In this document: one piece after another, positions 34,513 to 43,073 of the stretch | Numbering within the stretch: position 1 is the first letter of the stretch | Layout of the letters: the number at the start of each line of letters is the position of its first letter | DNA from: JACTMZ01 sp044359955 | GTDB taxonomy: Bacteria; Verrucomicrobiota; Verrucomicrobiia; Chthoniobacterales; JACTMZ01 | NCBI GenBank assembly: GCA_044359955.1 | Contig: JBIKLF010000003.1 | Coordinates: 62,001-126,000 of the forward strand | DNA: 64,000 nt | Direction of reading: 5' to 3' | Program-made: the position numbers and the translations under genes | The notes under the pieces: generated by a model | Database searches by the model: none | What the model was told of the DNA's origin: nothing | The model's input: the letters and a program-made list of their open reading frames with translations, nothing else

Positions 34513-35573
34513 GGGGTCAGGCCTTTTTCTTTGAATTAGCGAGGAGGTTCAGGAGGCGCGTTGATTCGGCGTTCTTTTCCGCTCGGCTGCACAGAAAGCT
34601 TACATTCGAATACGTCCCCATCGAGAGAGCCTCGCCGAGCCAGCGATTCGTGACTGTGGTCCTGCGTTTGACGAATGCCGCAAGGGCGACTTTACCTGCG
34701 TGGTTGGCGGGCAGTGCGGACGGATCGCAGATCATCAACCGGGCCAAACCTGCGGAGATGAGTCTTTTGGCTTCCTCCTCACCATGCTCGACGGCAATCT
34801 TTCCGGTCTCTGCCGATTCCGAGCGCTTGGCCCATTGGCGGCGCAGAAGGCGGCGAAAATCATCCGAGCCAACCGCCCACGCCTTGCGGACGGACTGCCA
34901 AGCGGCCGCTGCGCTTTGTCGGTCCCGGATCTCTGCGGCGGCGCGTTCCTCCACAATTGAACGGTATCGACGGCGACCCGCGGGGGCGTCTTCGTCGCCG
35001 CGGGCACCCAGCACCCGTGCCGCCTCCAGCCACTCCGGACGATTGCGCGGCGCCCCGCAGATCAGGGAAAAACTGCTCCATGCGTAATCAGCCAGCTTTT
35101 GCGTCGGACGCAGCAATCGCGCCCGCACCGGGTTGAGGTGGATATAATCGGAAACGGTGGCGAAGTAATCATCCGCCTCCGCCTCCACGGGAATGGCCTT
35201 GTAGCGCCCTTGGAAAAGGTGGCCCCGCAGCGCGTGGCGTTTGTTGTGACGGACCGTATACGTGGTCTGCAACCAATGCATCCCGCGAGAGAGATTCGGC
35301 TCCGGCGTTTCCAGAAGCAGGTGGTAGTGATTGCGCATCAGCACGAAACTGTGGATGCGCCATCCCGTTCGTTCGCAGGCTTGGCCCAAGGTGAAGAGGA
35401 ATCGGTGGTGGTCCTCCGGATCAAGAAAGATGTCCTCCCCGCGGTCACCGCGGTCCATCACGTGGTAGACCGCGCCGGCGTATTCCAGTCTGGGGCGTCG
35501 CGCCATGGCGGAAGAGATGACCGCATGAACGAGGGGAAGCAACCTAAAAATTCAATAATAAAGGCCTGACCCC
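34513..35573 (-). mobile_element. RAYT-type transposase unit with inverted ends
   Basis: A 14-bp perfect inverted repeat bounds the transposase gene: GGGGTCAGGCCTTT at 34513-34526 and its reverse complement at 35560-35573. Similarity extends inward, since both arms continue to a TTGAATT a few bases on (about 20 of 22 positions). The transposase stop codon lies inside the left arm. No target-site duplication is obvious. Confidence 0.75.
34517..35506 (-). CDS. REP-associated tyrosine transposase (RAYT), Y1/HUH family
   Basis: A 329-aa protein from MARRPRLEYAGAVYHVMDRG, the typical RAYT N-terminus. Y1 transposase motifs are the HUH triad HYH at 60-62 (LMRNHYHLLLETP), GHLFQGRYKAIPVE at 95-108 and the catalytic Tyr121 in YIHLNPVRAR. 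A C-terminal helical domain of about 190 residues follows. RAYTs cut single-stranded REP hairpins. The gene is bounded by 14-bp inverted repeats, one of which contains its stop codon. The window also carries five GTAG-headed BIMEs, a plausible substrate. No start or frame damage is seen, so it could be active. Confidence 0.88.
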   Translation of the reverse strand: MARRPRLEYAGAVYHVMDRGDRGEDIFLDPEDHHRFLFTLGQACERTGWRIHSFVLMRNHYHLLLETPEPNLSRGMHWLQTTYTVRHNKRHALRGHLFQGRYKAIPVEAEADDYFATVSDYIHLNPVRARLLRPTQKLADYAWSSFSLICGAPRNRPEWLEAARVLGARGDEDAPAGRRRYRSIVEERAAAEIRDRQSAAAAWQSVRKAWAVGSDDFRRLLRRQWAKRSESAETGKIAVEHGEEEAKRLISAGLARLMICDPSALPANHAGKVALAAFVKRRTTVTNRWLGEALSMGTYSNVSFLCSRAEKNAESTRLLNLLANSKKKA

Positions 35574-35607
35574 CAAGGGGCGGGCGGCGGAGCGGGTAAG
35601 GAGGGTG

Positions 35608-35634
35608 TTGACAAGCTGTGGTTAGGTTTACATT
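35608..35634 (+). promoter_or_regulatory. Candidate sigma70-type promoter for the pseudopilin cassette
   Basis: TTGACA at 35608-35613 and TACATT at 35629-35634 with a 15-nt spacer, shorter than optimal. The implied transcription start would fall almost on the ATG at 35643. Confidence 0.3.
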
Positions 35635-35642
35635 GTGAATAC

Positions 35643-36218
35643 ATGAAGCGCTCGTTTTTCCTCGCGGGGTTTTCCGTTTTCAGTGTTCAGTGTTCAGCTC
35701 GGAACGGTGCTGGATTTCCCGGTTATTTTACGCGCCCCCGGCCGCTCGCTAGCCCTCTGGTTGCCGGCTCCCTGCACCGTGCTCCACGCTCCCTGCCTTG
35801 CAGGCGCGCCGCCTTCACGCTCATTGAGTTGCTCGTGGTCATTGCCATCATCGCGATCTTGGCCGCGTTGACTTTGTCCACGCTGGGCTATGTGAACCGC
35901 AAGGGCGCCGAGTCGCGCGCTCGGGCCGAGGTGGCCGCACTTTCCGCGGCGATTGACAGCTACAAGTTGGACTTCGGTGGGTATCCGGCAAGCCAGACGA
36001 ATTTGTATCGCGAATTGACAGGGCAGGGGACGGTCAACACTAACAAGGTCTACTTCGAGCCGACGCCGGGCATGGCGACGAACAACAAATTCGTCGATCC
36101 GTGGGGGGCGGACTACAACTACGTGACCAATGCCACGTTCAACGTAGGATTTTTCGATCTCTGGTCGACGGCGGGCAATGCAGCGGCCACGAACACGAAC
36201 AACTGGATCAGGAACTGA
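35643..36218 (+). CDS. GspG-like type II pseudopilin with heptamer-encoded leader
   Basis: A 191-aa protein. The prepilin motif RRAAFTLIELLVVIAIIAIL has the cleavage site after Ala57 (Ala rather than Gly) and Glu at +5. Beyond the helix is a GspG-like domain (ALSAAIDSYKLDFGGYPASQ, WGADYNYVTN). The leader is unusually long (57 residues). Two short-period repeats encode much of it: three TCANNNN units at 35680, 35687 and 35694 give FSVFSVQCSA, and a 7-nt GCTCCCT-like run at about 35766-35795 gives the stretch before the motif. The true start may lie downstream of the first array. It heads the pseudopilin cassette. Confidence 0.85.
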   Translation: MKRSFFLAGFSVFSVQCSARNGAGFPGYFTRPRPLASPLVAGSLHRAPRSLPCRRAAFTLIELLVVIAIIAILAALTLSTLGYVNRKGAESRARAEVAALSAAIDSYKLDFGGYPASQTNLYRELTGQGTVNTNKVYFEPTPGMATNNKFVDPWGADYNYVTNATFNVGFFDLWSTAGNAAATNTNNWIRN

Positions 36219-36231
36219 CCCGACCTCACGG

Positions 36232-36912
36232 ATGAAATTCGCTGATCGTCGCCCAACATTCATCCTCATGTTTAGCGCGCAGCGGAGAAATTTTCACCCA
36301 GCCGCCCCACCGTCGCTCCGGCAACTGAAAGTCGGACACCTTGCCCATGGCTTCTCCTTGTTGGAGATGCTCGTCGTGATAGGCATCATCGTGGTGTTGT
36401 CCGCCTTGGCCCTGCCCGCGATGCAGGGGTTGCTGGGGGCCTCCGGAAAGCGGGGCGGGGTGAACATGGTGGTCAATGCGATCGAGCGCGCCCGCATGGC
36501 GGCCATAGAAAACGGCGTGAATACTTACGTCGCCTTCGCTCCGGCCAACGCCCATGCCGACGTCAACACCCGCGCGTTGATGGTTTTTCGCGAGCCCAAG
36601 GGAGGAGAAGCAAACCGCGTCGGCCTGACCCGCTGGATGCTGCTGCCTACGGGGGTGGCTTACGGGAATCCGCCCAGCGGTGTGGCGACCAATGCCGACT
36701 GGGCCAATCTGCCCCGTTTGCCGTCCCCGACCGGTGCCGTGAGCAGCGGCAATATGCCCGTGATCCGTTTTGACCGCTTCGGTCGCGTGCCCCCTCTATC
36801 CTCCCCGTCAGCTCCCGCGATTGTGGTCTCCGAGGGTCCGGCGCAAAAGACCAAGGAAACGATCACCGTGCAGCGATTGACCGGGCGGGTTACAGTGACT
36901 GAAACCCCATGA
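36232..36912 (+). CDS. Verru_Chthon cassette protein D-like pseudopilin
   Basis: A 226-aa GspH-like pseudopilin from the ATG at 36232 (another ATG at 36268 would shorten the leader by 12). The prepilin motif is AHGFSLLEMLVVIGIIVVLS with Gly40 before the cleavage site and Glu at +5. The C-terminal domain starts GASGKRGGVNMVVNAIERAR and ends TVQRLTGRVTVTETP. The order D-B-C-A seen here matches my memory of the four-gene cassette named from Verrucomicrobium spinosum and Chthoniobacter flavus. It overlaps the next gene by 4 bp. Confidence 0.78.
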   Translation: MKFADRRPTFILMFSAQRRNFHPAAPPSLRQLKVGHLAHGFSLLEMLVVIGIIVVLSALALPAMQGLLGASGKRGGVNMVVNAIERARMAAIENGVNTYVAFAPANAHADVNTRALMVFREPKGGEANRVGLTRWMLLPTGVAYGNPPSGVATNADWANLPRLPSPTGAVSSGNMPVIRFDRFGRVPPLSSPSAPAIVVSEGPAQKTKETITVQRLTGRVTVTETP

Positions 36913-37418
36913 ATCGCCGCACACTCAGTCGTGCTGGTTTTTCGCTGGTCGAGGTATCTATCGCTATCGGCATCTTTGCCTTCGTGGTCGTGGGCATCTT
37001 CAGCATGTTTCCCTTGGGGATGCGGCAGCAGGTCAGCTCCGCGCAAGAAGTCCTCGGGGTGCAAACTGCGCAGCATGTGATGTCCTCCATCGCGGCTGCT
37101 CCAAGCTTATCCAACGTCAGTTTGGTGGTCGGCCGCTCCGGTGCGACCAATGTGGTTTTTTCCAATGTCAATTTGCTAACGGCGCCGGTGGTGCTTGGGG
37201 TGGGTGGCCGGGACCCGATTCCGCTCAAGCCGCTGGCGGCGACTGCTTGGACCAATCCTGTCTCCGACCCGACTGTGCAATCGGTCGTCCGCATTGCCGC
37301 CACCAATATGGCGACCAATCTTTACCGCATCTCCATCGATCTGGCCCATCCGGCCGGAGCCACCAACCCCGCGGTGCGCCAAGTCGAAAGCTTCAGCACC
37401 TTGGTTTACAAGCCATAA
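36909..37418 (+). CDS. Verru_Chthon cassette protein B-like pseudopilin
   Basis: A 169-aa GspI/PilV-like pseudopilin. A short basic leader (MNRRTLSRAG) precedes cleavage before Phe11, then FSLVEVSIAIGIFAFVVVGI and the family-typical FSMFPLGMRQQVSSAQE. The C-terminal domain is Asn/Thr/Val-rich. Its start overlaps the preceding stop (ATGA). It would be an initiation-type minor pseudopilin in a type II secretion-like fibre. Confidence 0.85.
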   Translation: MNRRTLSRAGFSLVEVSIAIGIFAFVVVGIFSMFPLGMRQQVSSAQEVLGVQTAQHVMSSIAAAPSLSNVSLVVGRSGATNVVFSNVNLLTAPVVLGVGGRDPIPLKPLAATAWTNPVSDPTVQSVVRIAATNMATNLYRISIDLAHPAGATNPAVRQVESFSTLVYKP

Positions 37419-37427
37419 CCGAACCCC

Positions 37428-38078
37428 ATGCAGAAGATTTGCCCAAGTAAACGAGGGACGATTAGCGGCCGTGGTCAAGCAGAAGCGCCCGCCTTCACTC
37501 TCCTCGAATTGCTCGTCTCCATGGCGGTCATGTCCATCCTTTTGCTGGTACTCCTTCAGACCACGGCCACCAGCTTGAATATGTGGCGCGCTTCGGAGCG
37601 CAAAATTTCCGCCGGCCGCGAGGGGCGGGGAGCGATCCAGCTGATCGATCAGGATTTCAAGGGCATGATCGCGCCGGCCAACCCCGTCCTCCGTCCCGCT
37701 TTGGTCGGGCAGACCGGGTTCCGCTTCCTCACGCTCAAACCGCTCGACTTTCAGGACACCAACACGGCCGCAGGCAATGTCGGCGATGTCTGTTTTGTCG
37801 AATACCGCTTCGCCAACAATGCGATGGAGCGCGGCTCGGTCGATAGCAAGCTTACGTTCGATGCTTTAAACAACAGCTCACCATCATTTCCCGTGCCTTC
37901 ATCTTTCCACATCGTGGCCACCAATGTGATCGATGCCGTGTGGGCGACGACCAACGGCTACGTTCAGCTCTTCTTCAAAGCCGCGCCAAGTGCCGAGGCG
38001 CTGAACAACTATATTTCGGGCATCAACACCAACAACCAGCAGGTGGAGCAGTTCTTTTTCCAGGCCAAGCTACCCTGA
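37428..38078 (+). CDS. Verru_Chthon cassette protein C-like pseudopilin
   Basis: A 216-aa GspJ/PilW-like pseudopilin. The leader is 22 residues, and the motif PAFTLLELLVSMAVMSILLL has Ala22 before the cleavage site and Glu at +5. The helix is followed by RASERKISAGREGRGAIQLI, a GspJ-type segment, and a beta-rich C-terminal domain with ATNVIDAVWATTNGYVQLFF. It lies 9 bp after the B-like gene and 6 bp before the large A-like gene. Confidence 0.83.
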   Translation: MQKICPSKRGTISGRGQAEAPAFTLLELLVSMAVMSILLLVLLQTTATSLNMWRASERKISAGREGRGAIQLIDQDFKGMIAPANPVLRPALVGQTGFRFLTLKPLDFQDTNTAAGNVGDVCFVEYRFANNAMERGSVDSKLTFDALNNSSPSFPVPSSFHIVATNVIDAVWATTNGYVQLFFKAAPSAEALNNYISGINTNNQQVEQFFFQAKLP

Positions 38079-38084
38079 CGTGCC

Positions 38085-41000
38085 ATGAAGAAAGCGCGCA
38101 TCCATCCGGTCACAGAAACCAAAAAGCACGGGGCCGTGTTGGTCATTACCCTGCTGGTTATCGTCGTCTTGGCCGTCGCCGCGGTGGCTTTCATGCAGAA
38201 CACTTCCACCGAGCGCCAGACCGCCCGCAGCCAAGGCAGCCACTACCGCGCGCAGCTGGCGGCGGAGGCGGGGGCGTCAGCGGCCATGGCCACGGTTGCC
38301 GACCTCATCACCCGCTATCCCGACTCGGTCACCGTCTGGCAGAACATCGGCGGCGGAGCGGTCAACGGGACCAATAACGAGGCCACTGTTCTCTACGTCC
38401 GCGCCACCGGTGCCAACAGCAACGTGGGCGCCAGCCCGGCGGCTTTCGGAAGCGACGTTCAGCTTTGGGCCATACCTCTTGTCTCCCGCACCAATACCCC
38501 GACTACACTGAACACATCACCGGTGACGCTCGCCTCCATCGTCAGCAGCGTACCCATCGTCAGTGGGGTGACCACCAACCTCAATGCGACCAACGCGGTA
38601 TGGACTGATCCCTTCATTGGCAGTCGCACCACCACCAACGCGGGAGCGCCCGTCACGGCTGGCCAGTGGGTCTATCTGACGAAACTCGGCGGACCCACCA
38701 ACGCCACCAACCCCTACGTCGCCCGCTTTGCTTACTGGATCGAAGATGAGAGCTTCAAGGTGAATGTCAATGTCGCCACCAATGGTCTGCGCGGCACCGG
38801 TTCGCTGGGCCTTGGGCCGGGCGAAATCCGCCTCGACGGCGCGTGGCGCGCCTCGACCAATGCCTCTCTGACCAATGCCAACGCCGCTGCTGCGGTCAAT
38901 GATCGTTCGCGCTTCGGAGAATCTGGTTACCCCACCGTGCGTAGTGCGGTTTTCCCCGCGCTGAGCAACACGGCCAATATCGCGAACACCGCCGAGCTGC
39001 GCTTTCTCACCACGACCCACTCCGCCGGCCTCGACCTCTCAAGGGGTGGGTTTAAGAGATTCGATATCAATGAACTCACGCGGGGAGGATCATCCGCATA
39101 TCGCCTCAATGCAGATCGTTTCATCGCCGCCATCACCAACACCAACACTGCTCCGTTGTTCGGGCAAAGGTTTTACCGTGATACGAACAACATCAATGCT
39201 ACCAACACAGTGGCAGGTGGTCCGACGCCTACTACGACCAACCATGCGCTTATTTATCTCAACAAACTGGCAGCCAACATCATCGACTATATTGATGCAG
39301 ATTCGCAGCCGACCATTTTTGACAACGCTCGCGTCGATCCCAACGACTCCTCAAAAACAAACTACTTTTTGAGGGTTGAAACCAACATTGGTGGGCCGCT
39401 GGTTGGAATTGAGCCTCTGGGAAGTGGCCGGGATGGAATCAATTCAACGGCAGCAATCGGTATCGAGAATGTTCCTCGATTGCAGGAGTATGCGGTGCAT
39501 GCGCGCATAAATAGTTTTCAGCCTCTTGGGTTTCACACTAATACCCCGCCGCCTAGCCCATCATCACAACTCGAATTTTCCGTGGACTACTACTTCGAAT
39601 TTTGGAATCCCGGGACTCAAGATATTACTTTGCCTCCGGACACCTACATCAAAATATCTGATCAGCCATCATTTGAAAATGACGAAGGCGGCAGCACAGG
39701 CATCACTGGCTCAATCACGAACAGAAACGCGCATTTTTATAAAATAGTATTAAGCAACGCTCTAAATTATGGAACGGGAGTAATTTACACAAATGGCATC
39801 CCGTTCCCAGCCGGTAGCGTGACCGTTCTGACGACCTCGCCGACCAATATGGTCAATACAAACTTGCTGCGGGGAAACTCTAACAATGTTATTTCTGTTG
39901 AGCCATCAGTCGTATCTACTAATCGTTTATTCGACAGCACAATCACAACGTTTGTTTCAGCGACTGAAACTAATCTCGGAGGCACCAACTACAATCGTTT
40001 TTTTAAGGTCATGTCCGAGCGCAGCGATAATAATGCCCATTATCTAACGTCCGTTTTGTTGGCGAATTCCAACGGGATATTGGACAGTGCTTACGGGTTG
40101 CCCATCACGGTTCCGCTCACCATCGCGGTGACCAACAAAGCAATATATGACGCAATCGGAAACGTAACCAACGGCAACCGGTTTCTCGCCAGAGGTGGCG
40201 GACTCCGAGGGAATGAGAAGGACCTGACCGGGGGAAGGCCAAGAAGCACGGAAGGCGATGCTCGAACCCTTAATGAGCAACTGGAATTTCAATTACACTC
40301 AACCGGCGCCGCAGACGCTACGAGGTTCTCTGACAGCGATTCCGATTCTCTCGACATACCCGGGAGCAGCACCATCGGGTCAGCCAACCTCGGCACTTAC
40401 ACCACTGGCGTGGACCCTGGTCGTTGGACGGACTACTCGTTTCTTTCCGGCGGCTTTGCCTTCGCACCGCTCATTTTGAGGAACGGCAATCTCGAGTCAG
40501 TCTCCGAACTCGGGCATATCACAGATCCGGCTCGTGTCCCTGGAAAACTGGGGACACTCACAAATGCTGTATTTTCCCGCGGTGGCGGACGCACTTTGCG
40601 TATCGGTCAGCCGGAAGTGACGAGTTGGTATGACGGCAATCAAACGGGTGCCAGCCGCACATGGACCTCGTGGAGATTGGCCGACATTTTCACGACGACG
40701 AATGCGTTAGCGATCGATGGGTTGATCAACCCGAACGGTGTTTTGCGTGATCGTGGCGTGGCACTGCGGGCCGCTTTGCATGGTTTTACTTATTTGCCAT
40801 CAACCAATGGCGCACCGAGCACAGCCGGGACGACGCTCACCAGCAATAATATCACCACCTTGGTCACTAACATGGTCAGTCGCATGACCAATACAAACAG
40901 CTTCAATCCCACCGGTTCCCTCAACCCTTTCTGGGAGCGAGGAGAGATCTCCGAATTAGGTGTGCTCAATACCAGCACAAACCTTCTTGGCGGTGGTATC

Positions 41001-41294
41001 AACATGTCCAACACGATCGACCGTGGACGGGAAGAGTTAATTCGTCGTTCGATGCAAATGCTGACCACCCGCGGCTCTGTATTCACCGTGTACGTGATCG
41101 GGGAAGCGATCCAAATCACCGGAACGACCACCAATGTGGCGAGCACATCACGACTCCGTCAGGTCTTTGAGCTGGAGCCTCAAGGGCTCAATACAGACAA
41201 TCTCTTTACCCCAACCAGCGCGGCGGACGTCAGTGCCCGTTTCGGCAGGCCGACCGGCTTCAATGTGCGCATTCTTTCAACCTCTTATGATTGA
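38085..41294 (+). CDS. Verru_Chthon cassette protein A-like large surface/pilus protein
   Basis: A 1069-aa protein. It begins with a short basic head and one hydrophobic helix with PilX/GspK flavour (AVLVITLLVIVVLAVAAVAF, then the MQNTSTERQTARSQG and AAEAGASAAM segments). The rest is a very Asn/Thr/Ser-rich extracytoplasmic region. Size, N-terminus and position match cassette protein A. A GspK-like role capping a pseudopilus is an inference. DNA between about 39.05 and 41.2 kb is visibly more AT-rich than neighbouring genes, suggesting separate evolution or transfer of the surface part. It overlaps the next gene by 8 bp. Confidence 0.8.
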   Translation: MKKARIHPVTETKKHGAVLVITLLVIVVLAVAAVAFMQNTSTERQTARSQGSHYRAQLAAEAGASAAMATVADLITRYPDSVTVWQNIGGGAVNGTNNEATVLYVRATGANSNVGASPAAFGSDVQLWAIPLVSRTNTPTTLNTSPVTLASIVSSVPIVSGVTTNLNATNAVWTDPFIGSRTTTNAGAPVTAGQWVYLTKLGGPTNATNPYVARFAYWIEDESFKVNVNVATNGLRGTGSLGLGPGEIRLDGAWRASTNASLTNANAAAAVNDRSRFGESGYPTVRSAVFPALSNTANIANTAELRFLTTTHSAGLDLSRGGFKRFDINELTRGGSSAYRLNADRFIAAITNTNTAPLFGQRFYRDTNNINATNTVAGGPTPTTTNHALIYLNKLAANIIDYIDADSQPTIFDNARVDPNDSSKTNYFLRVETNIGGPLVGIEPLGSGRDGINSTAAIGIENVPRLQEYAVHARINSFQPLGFHTNTPPPSPSSQLEFSVDYYFEFWNPGTQDITLPPDTYIKISDQPSFENDEGGSTGITGSITNRNAHFYKIVLSNALNYGTGVIYTNGIPFPAGSVTVLTTSPTNMVNTNLLRGNSNNVISVEPSVVSTNRLFDSTITTFVSATETNLGGTNYNRFFKVMSERSDNNAHYLTSVLLANSNGILDSAYGLPITVPLTIAVTNKAIYDAIGNVTNGNRFLARGGGLRGNEKDLTGGRPRSTEGDARTLNEQLEFQLHSTGAADATRFSDSDSDSLDIPGSSTIGSANLGTYTTGVDPGRWTDYSFLSGGFAFAPLILRNGNLESVSELGHITDPARVPGKLGTLTNAVFSRGGGRTLRIGQPEVTSWYDGNQTGASRTWTSWRLADIFTTTNALAIDGLINPNGVLRDRGVALRAALHGFTYLPSTNGAPSTAGTTLTSNNITTLVTNMVSRMTNTNSFNPTGSLNPFWERGEISELGVLNTSTNLLGGGINMSNTIDRGREELIRRSMQMLTTRGSVFTVYVIGEAIQITGTTTNVASTSRLRQVFELEPQGLNTDNLFTPTSAADVSARFGRPTGFNVRILSTSYD

Positions 41295-42006
41295 GAAAAT
41301 TCCATCCATTGTTCTGGCGGCATGTCTCTGGTGTTCATTGCTCGTGGGGGCATCGGCCCAAACATCTGAGGCAGCGCGTAAAAACAACGACAAAGAGGGT
41401 TCATACCTGCGCGGGTGGATTGTTGGCAGCGGTGGGTCGGAGGCGGTCTCTCTCTATGCGCAAGGGCCGAAAGACGAGGAGCCACGGCTGTTTTCTTCGG
41501 CCGCGGCGGGGGAAAAAGTCGTCAACCCAGCCTATACGAAGGGTGTCGCCGGAAGCTTCCAGTTCCAAATTAGATCCGGCGAAAAAATTTTGCAGAGTGC
41601 CAAGGCGGAGCTGGCTGAGAATGCGGCTTACACCGTGCTGGCTTGGAGGCAGGATGATCAGTGGGAGTTCGAGGTTTATGCCGATGGTCCATTCGCTAAA
41701 AGTGTGGTTGATCGCCCTCTGCGGTTGATGAATTTTGCGGAAAAGCGCGAGACTCTGATCTCGATCGACAATGGTGCAGAGACGAAAGTTGCCGGCAACA
41801 CGGTGGAAGAGTTCAAAACGTTGCCCACGCTAACTCCTTTTACCGTCAAGGTGCTTGCTCCTGACGGTGGTGCGCCAGCCCAATCGTCAGGTGAGGTGGA
41901 TTTTGCCTCAATCCCGAGTGCTTACGTCGTGATCACGCCCGATTACCGTGGAAGAATGATTCCTGAGGTGATCAACGGAGGCAATCTGCCTCCGCTTGAG
42001 GAGTGA
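41287..42006 (+). CDS. Exported protein at the end of the pseudopilin cassette
   Basis: A 239-aa protein from MIEKIPSIVLAACLWCSLLV with a signal peptide ending near VGASAQ. The mature part is beta-rich (SLYAQGPKDEEPRLFSSA, FQFQIRSGEKI, VFEVYADGP-like strands) and ends in a Pro/Glu tail. No known family recognised. Because it overlaps the end of cassette gene A by 8 bp it is probably co-translated and may be an accessory of the surface structure. Confidence 0.7.
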   Translation: MIEKIPSIVLAACLWCSLLVGASAQTSEAARKNNDKEGSYLRGWIVGSGGSEAVSLYAQGPKDEEPRLFSSAAAGEKVVNPAYTKGVAGSFQFQIRSGEKILQSAKAELAENAAYTVLAWRQDDQWEFEVYADGPFAKSVVDRPLRLMNFAEKRETLISIDNGAETKVAGNTVEEFKTLPTLTPFTVKVLAPDGGAPAQSSGEVDFASIPSAYVVITPDYRGRMIPEVINGGNLPPLEE

Positions 42007-42025
42007 AGGCGGGCCGCCGATTACG

Positions 42026-42109
42026 CGGTCCTGGCATTTTTGGCACCGCCGTCTCGGGTTGGCGGCGGCCGGTGCCGTGCCCGCGATGCCTGTTCGCCGC
42101 TTCGCGTGA
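42026..42109 (+). pseudogene. Duplicated C-terminal fragment of the AbiEii-associated antitoxin gene
   Basis: Codons here read RSWHFWHRRLGLAAAGAVPA followed by MPVRRFA and a stop, nearly identical to the end of the gene at 43440-43742. DNA similarity continues to about 42118. No start or upstream part is present. Confidence 0.8.
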
Positions 42110-42138
42110 AGAGATTCCGGCCGCATTTCTTTCAACTC

Positions 42139-42558
42139 TCAACTCGCGAAGCGAAACGGATTGATGGTTTTGACGCCGGTGCCTTTGAAGTCGGTGGTGT
42201 TGCGGGTCGCGACGGTCAGACCAAACTCCAGCGCGGTGGCGGCGAGGAGGCTGTCGACAACCGGCAGCGGTCGGCGTGCGCAGAGGCGTCCCCAAGTTTC
42301 GGCGATCTCGGGGGTGATGCCGAGGATGGCGCCTTCGTATTGGTCGATCAGGCGCGCCAGCCAGACCTCGAGGGCGGCGGCGTCGCGCGGGGCTTTGCGG
42401 CGGAGCAATTCGATGCCTTTGCGGATCTCGCCCAGCGAGAGCGCGCTGAGGTAGTGGCTCTCGTGCCTTACGTGGTCGGCCCATGCGGCCACGGCCGCAT
42501 CGCATCGCTCACCTTTGCGCAGTTCGCTCAGCACATTGGTGTCGAGGAGGAAGGGCAT
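42139..42558 (-). CDS. vapC: VapC/FitB-type PIN-domain toxin
   Basis: A 139-aa PIN domain from MPFLLDTNVLSELRKG. Acidic catalytic residues are visible: Asp in LLDTNV, Glu in LSLGEIRKGIELL, and Asp in LPVVDSLLAATALEFGL, with the terminal TRNTTDF motif. VapC-type toxins are Mg-dependent ribonucleases, often against tRNA or rRNA. The start overlaps the antitoxin stop as TGATG. Its stop codon (42141-42139) coincides with one TGA of a short heptamer run, an unusual 3' boundary. Earlier in-frame codons up to 42687 lie inside the antitoxin gene and are not used. Confidence 0.92.
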   Translation of the reverse strand: MPFLLDTNVLSELRKGERCDAAVAAWADHVRHESHYLSALSLGEIRKGIELLRRKAPRDAAALEVWLARLIDQYEGAILGITPEIAETWGRLCARRPLPVVDSLLAATALEFGLTVATRNTTDFKGTGVKTINPFRFAS

Positions 42559-42803
42559 CAGAAACCGGTGTCGCGGCTTTCGTTTTGGCGGCTGCGGGCG
42601 AGGTCGAGTTCGACGTCTGGTGCGGCCGCGTTGCGGTTGTCGCGCAAGAAGTCGATAAGGTTGGGGCGCGTCCCGGAAGAGACGCAAGCTTCGCGCAGGA
42701 TGCGGCGATGTTCCTCCTCGACGGATACGCCATGTTGTCGCGCCCGGGCACGGAGTCGGCGGATCACCGGGGTCTCAAGATTGCGGACGAGAAGCTGGTT
42801 CAT
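42558..42803 (-). CDS. vapB: VapB/FitA-type antitoxin
   Basis: An 81-aa ribbon-helix-helix protein (MNQLLVRNLETPVIRRLRAR then QHGVSVEEEHRRILREA). The second half is acidic, as expected for the toxin-wrapping tail. It immediately precedes the PIN-domain toxin (TGATG junction). It should bind its own promoter and neutralise VapC. Confidence 0.88.
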   Translation of the reverse strand: MNQLLVRNLETPVIRRLRARARQHGVSVEEEHRRILREACVSSGTRPNLIDFLRDNRNAAAPDVELDLARSRQNESRDTGF

Positions 42804-42957
42804 GACACTACCATGCTATCGGTGATAGCAAATGTCAAGGGCGGCCTGGGGCAGAAGGCAACTAAGCCGGAACGAGGCAGAAGAATTTAACCACGGATAG
42901 CACAGCAGAGGCCCTCCGCTGTGGTTCAAATGCATCGTTACGGCTTATACGGCTGAG

Positions 42958-43023
42958 GTAGGGACGCGCGGCTCGCGCGTCCGTTGGTTGGGGATCGGAC
43001 GAGCGGGGCCGCTCGTCCCTACC
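42958..43023 (+). repeat. BIME copy 2
   Basis: GTAG-headed hairpin GGACGCGCG-GCT-CGCGCGTCC, a linker, then GGACGAGCG-GGGC-CGCTCGTCC and CTAC. Flanks match copies 1, 3 and 4. Confidence 0.85.
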
Positions 43024-43073
43024 TTCTGAACGAACATTTGCTTCTGCTACAGCCCGTCCATGGCCGCGGATGG

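Noticed and set aside
40000..41200. AT-rich part of the cassette A gene as a prophage or insertion
   Set aside because: The frame is intact and continuous with the N-terminal helix, and no phage or transposase gene is present.
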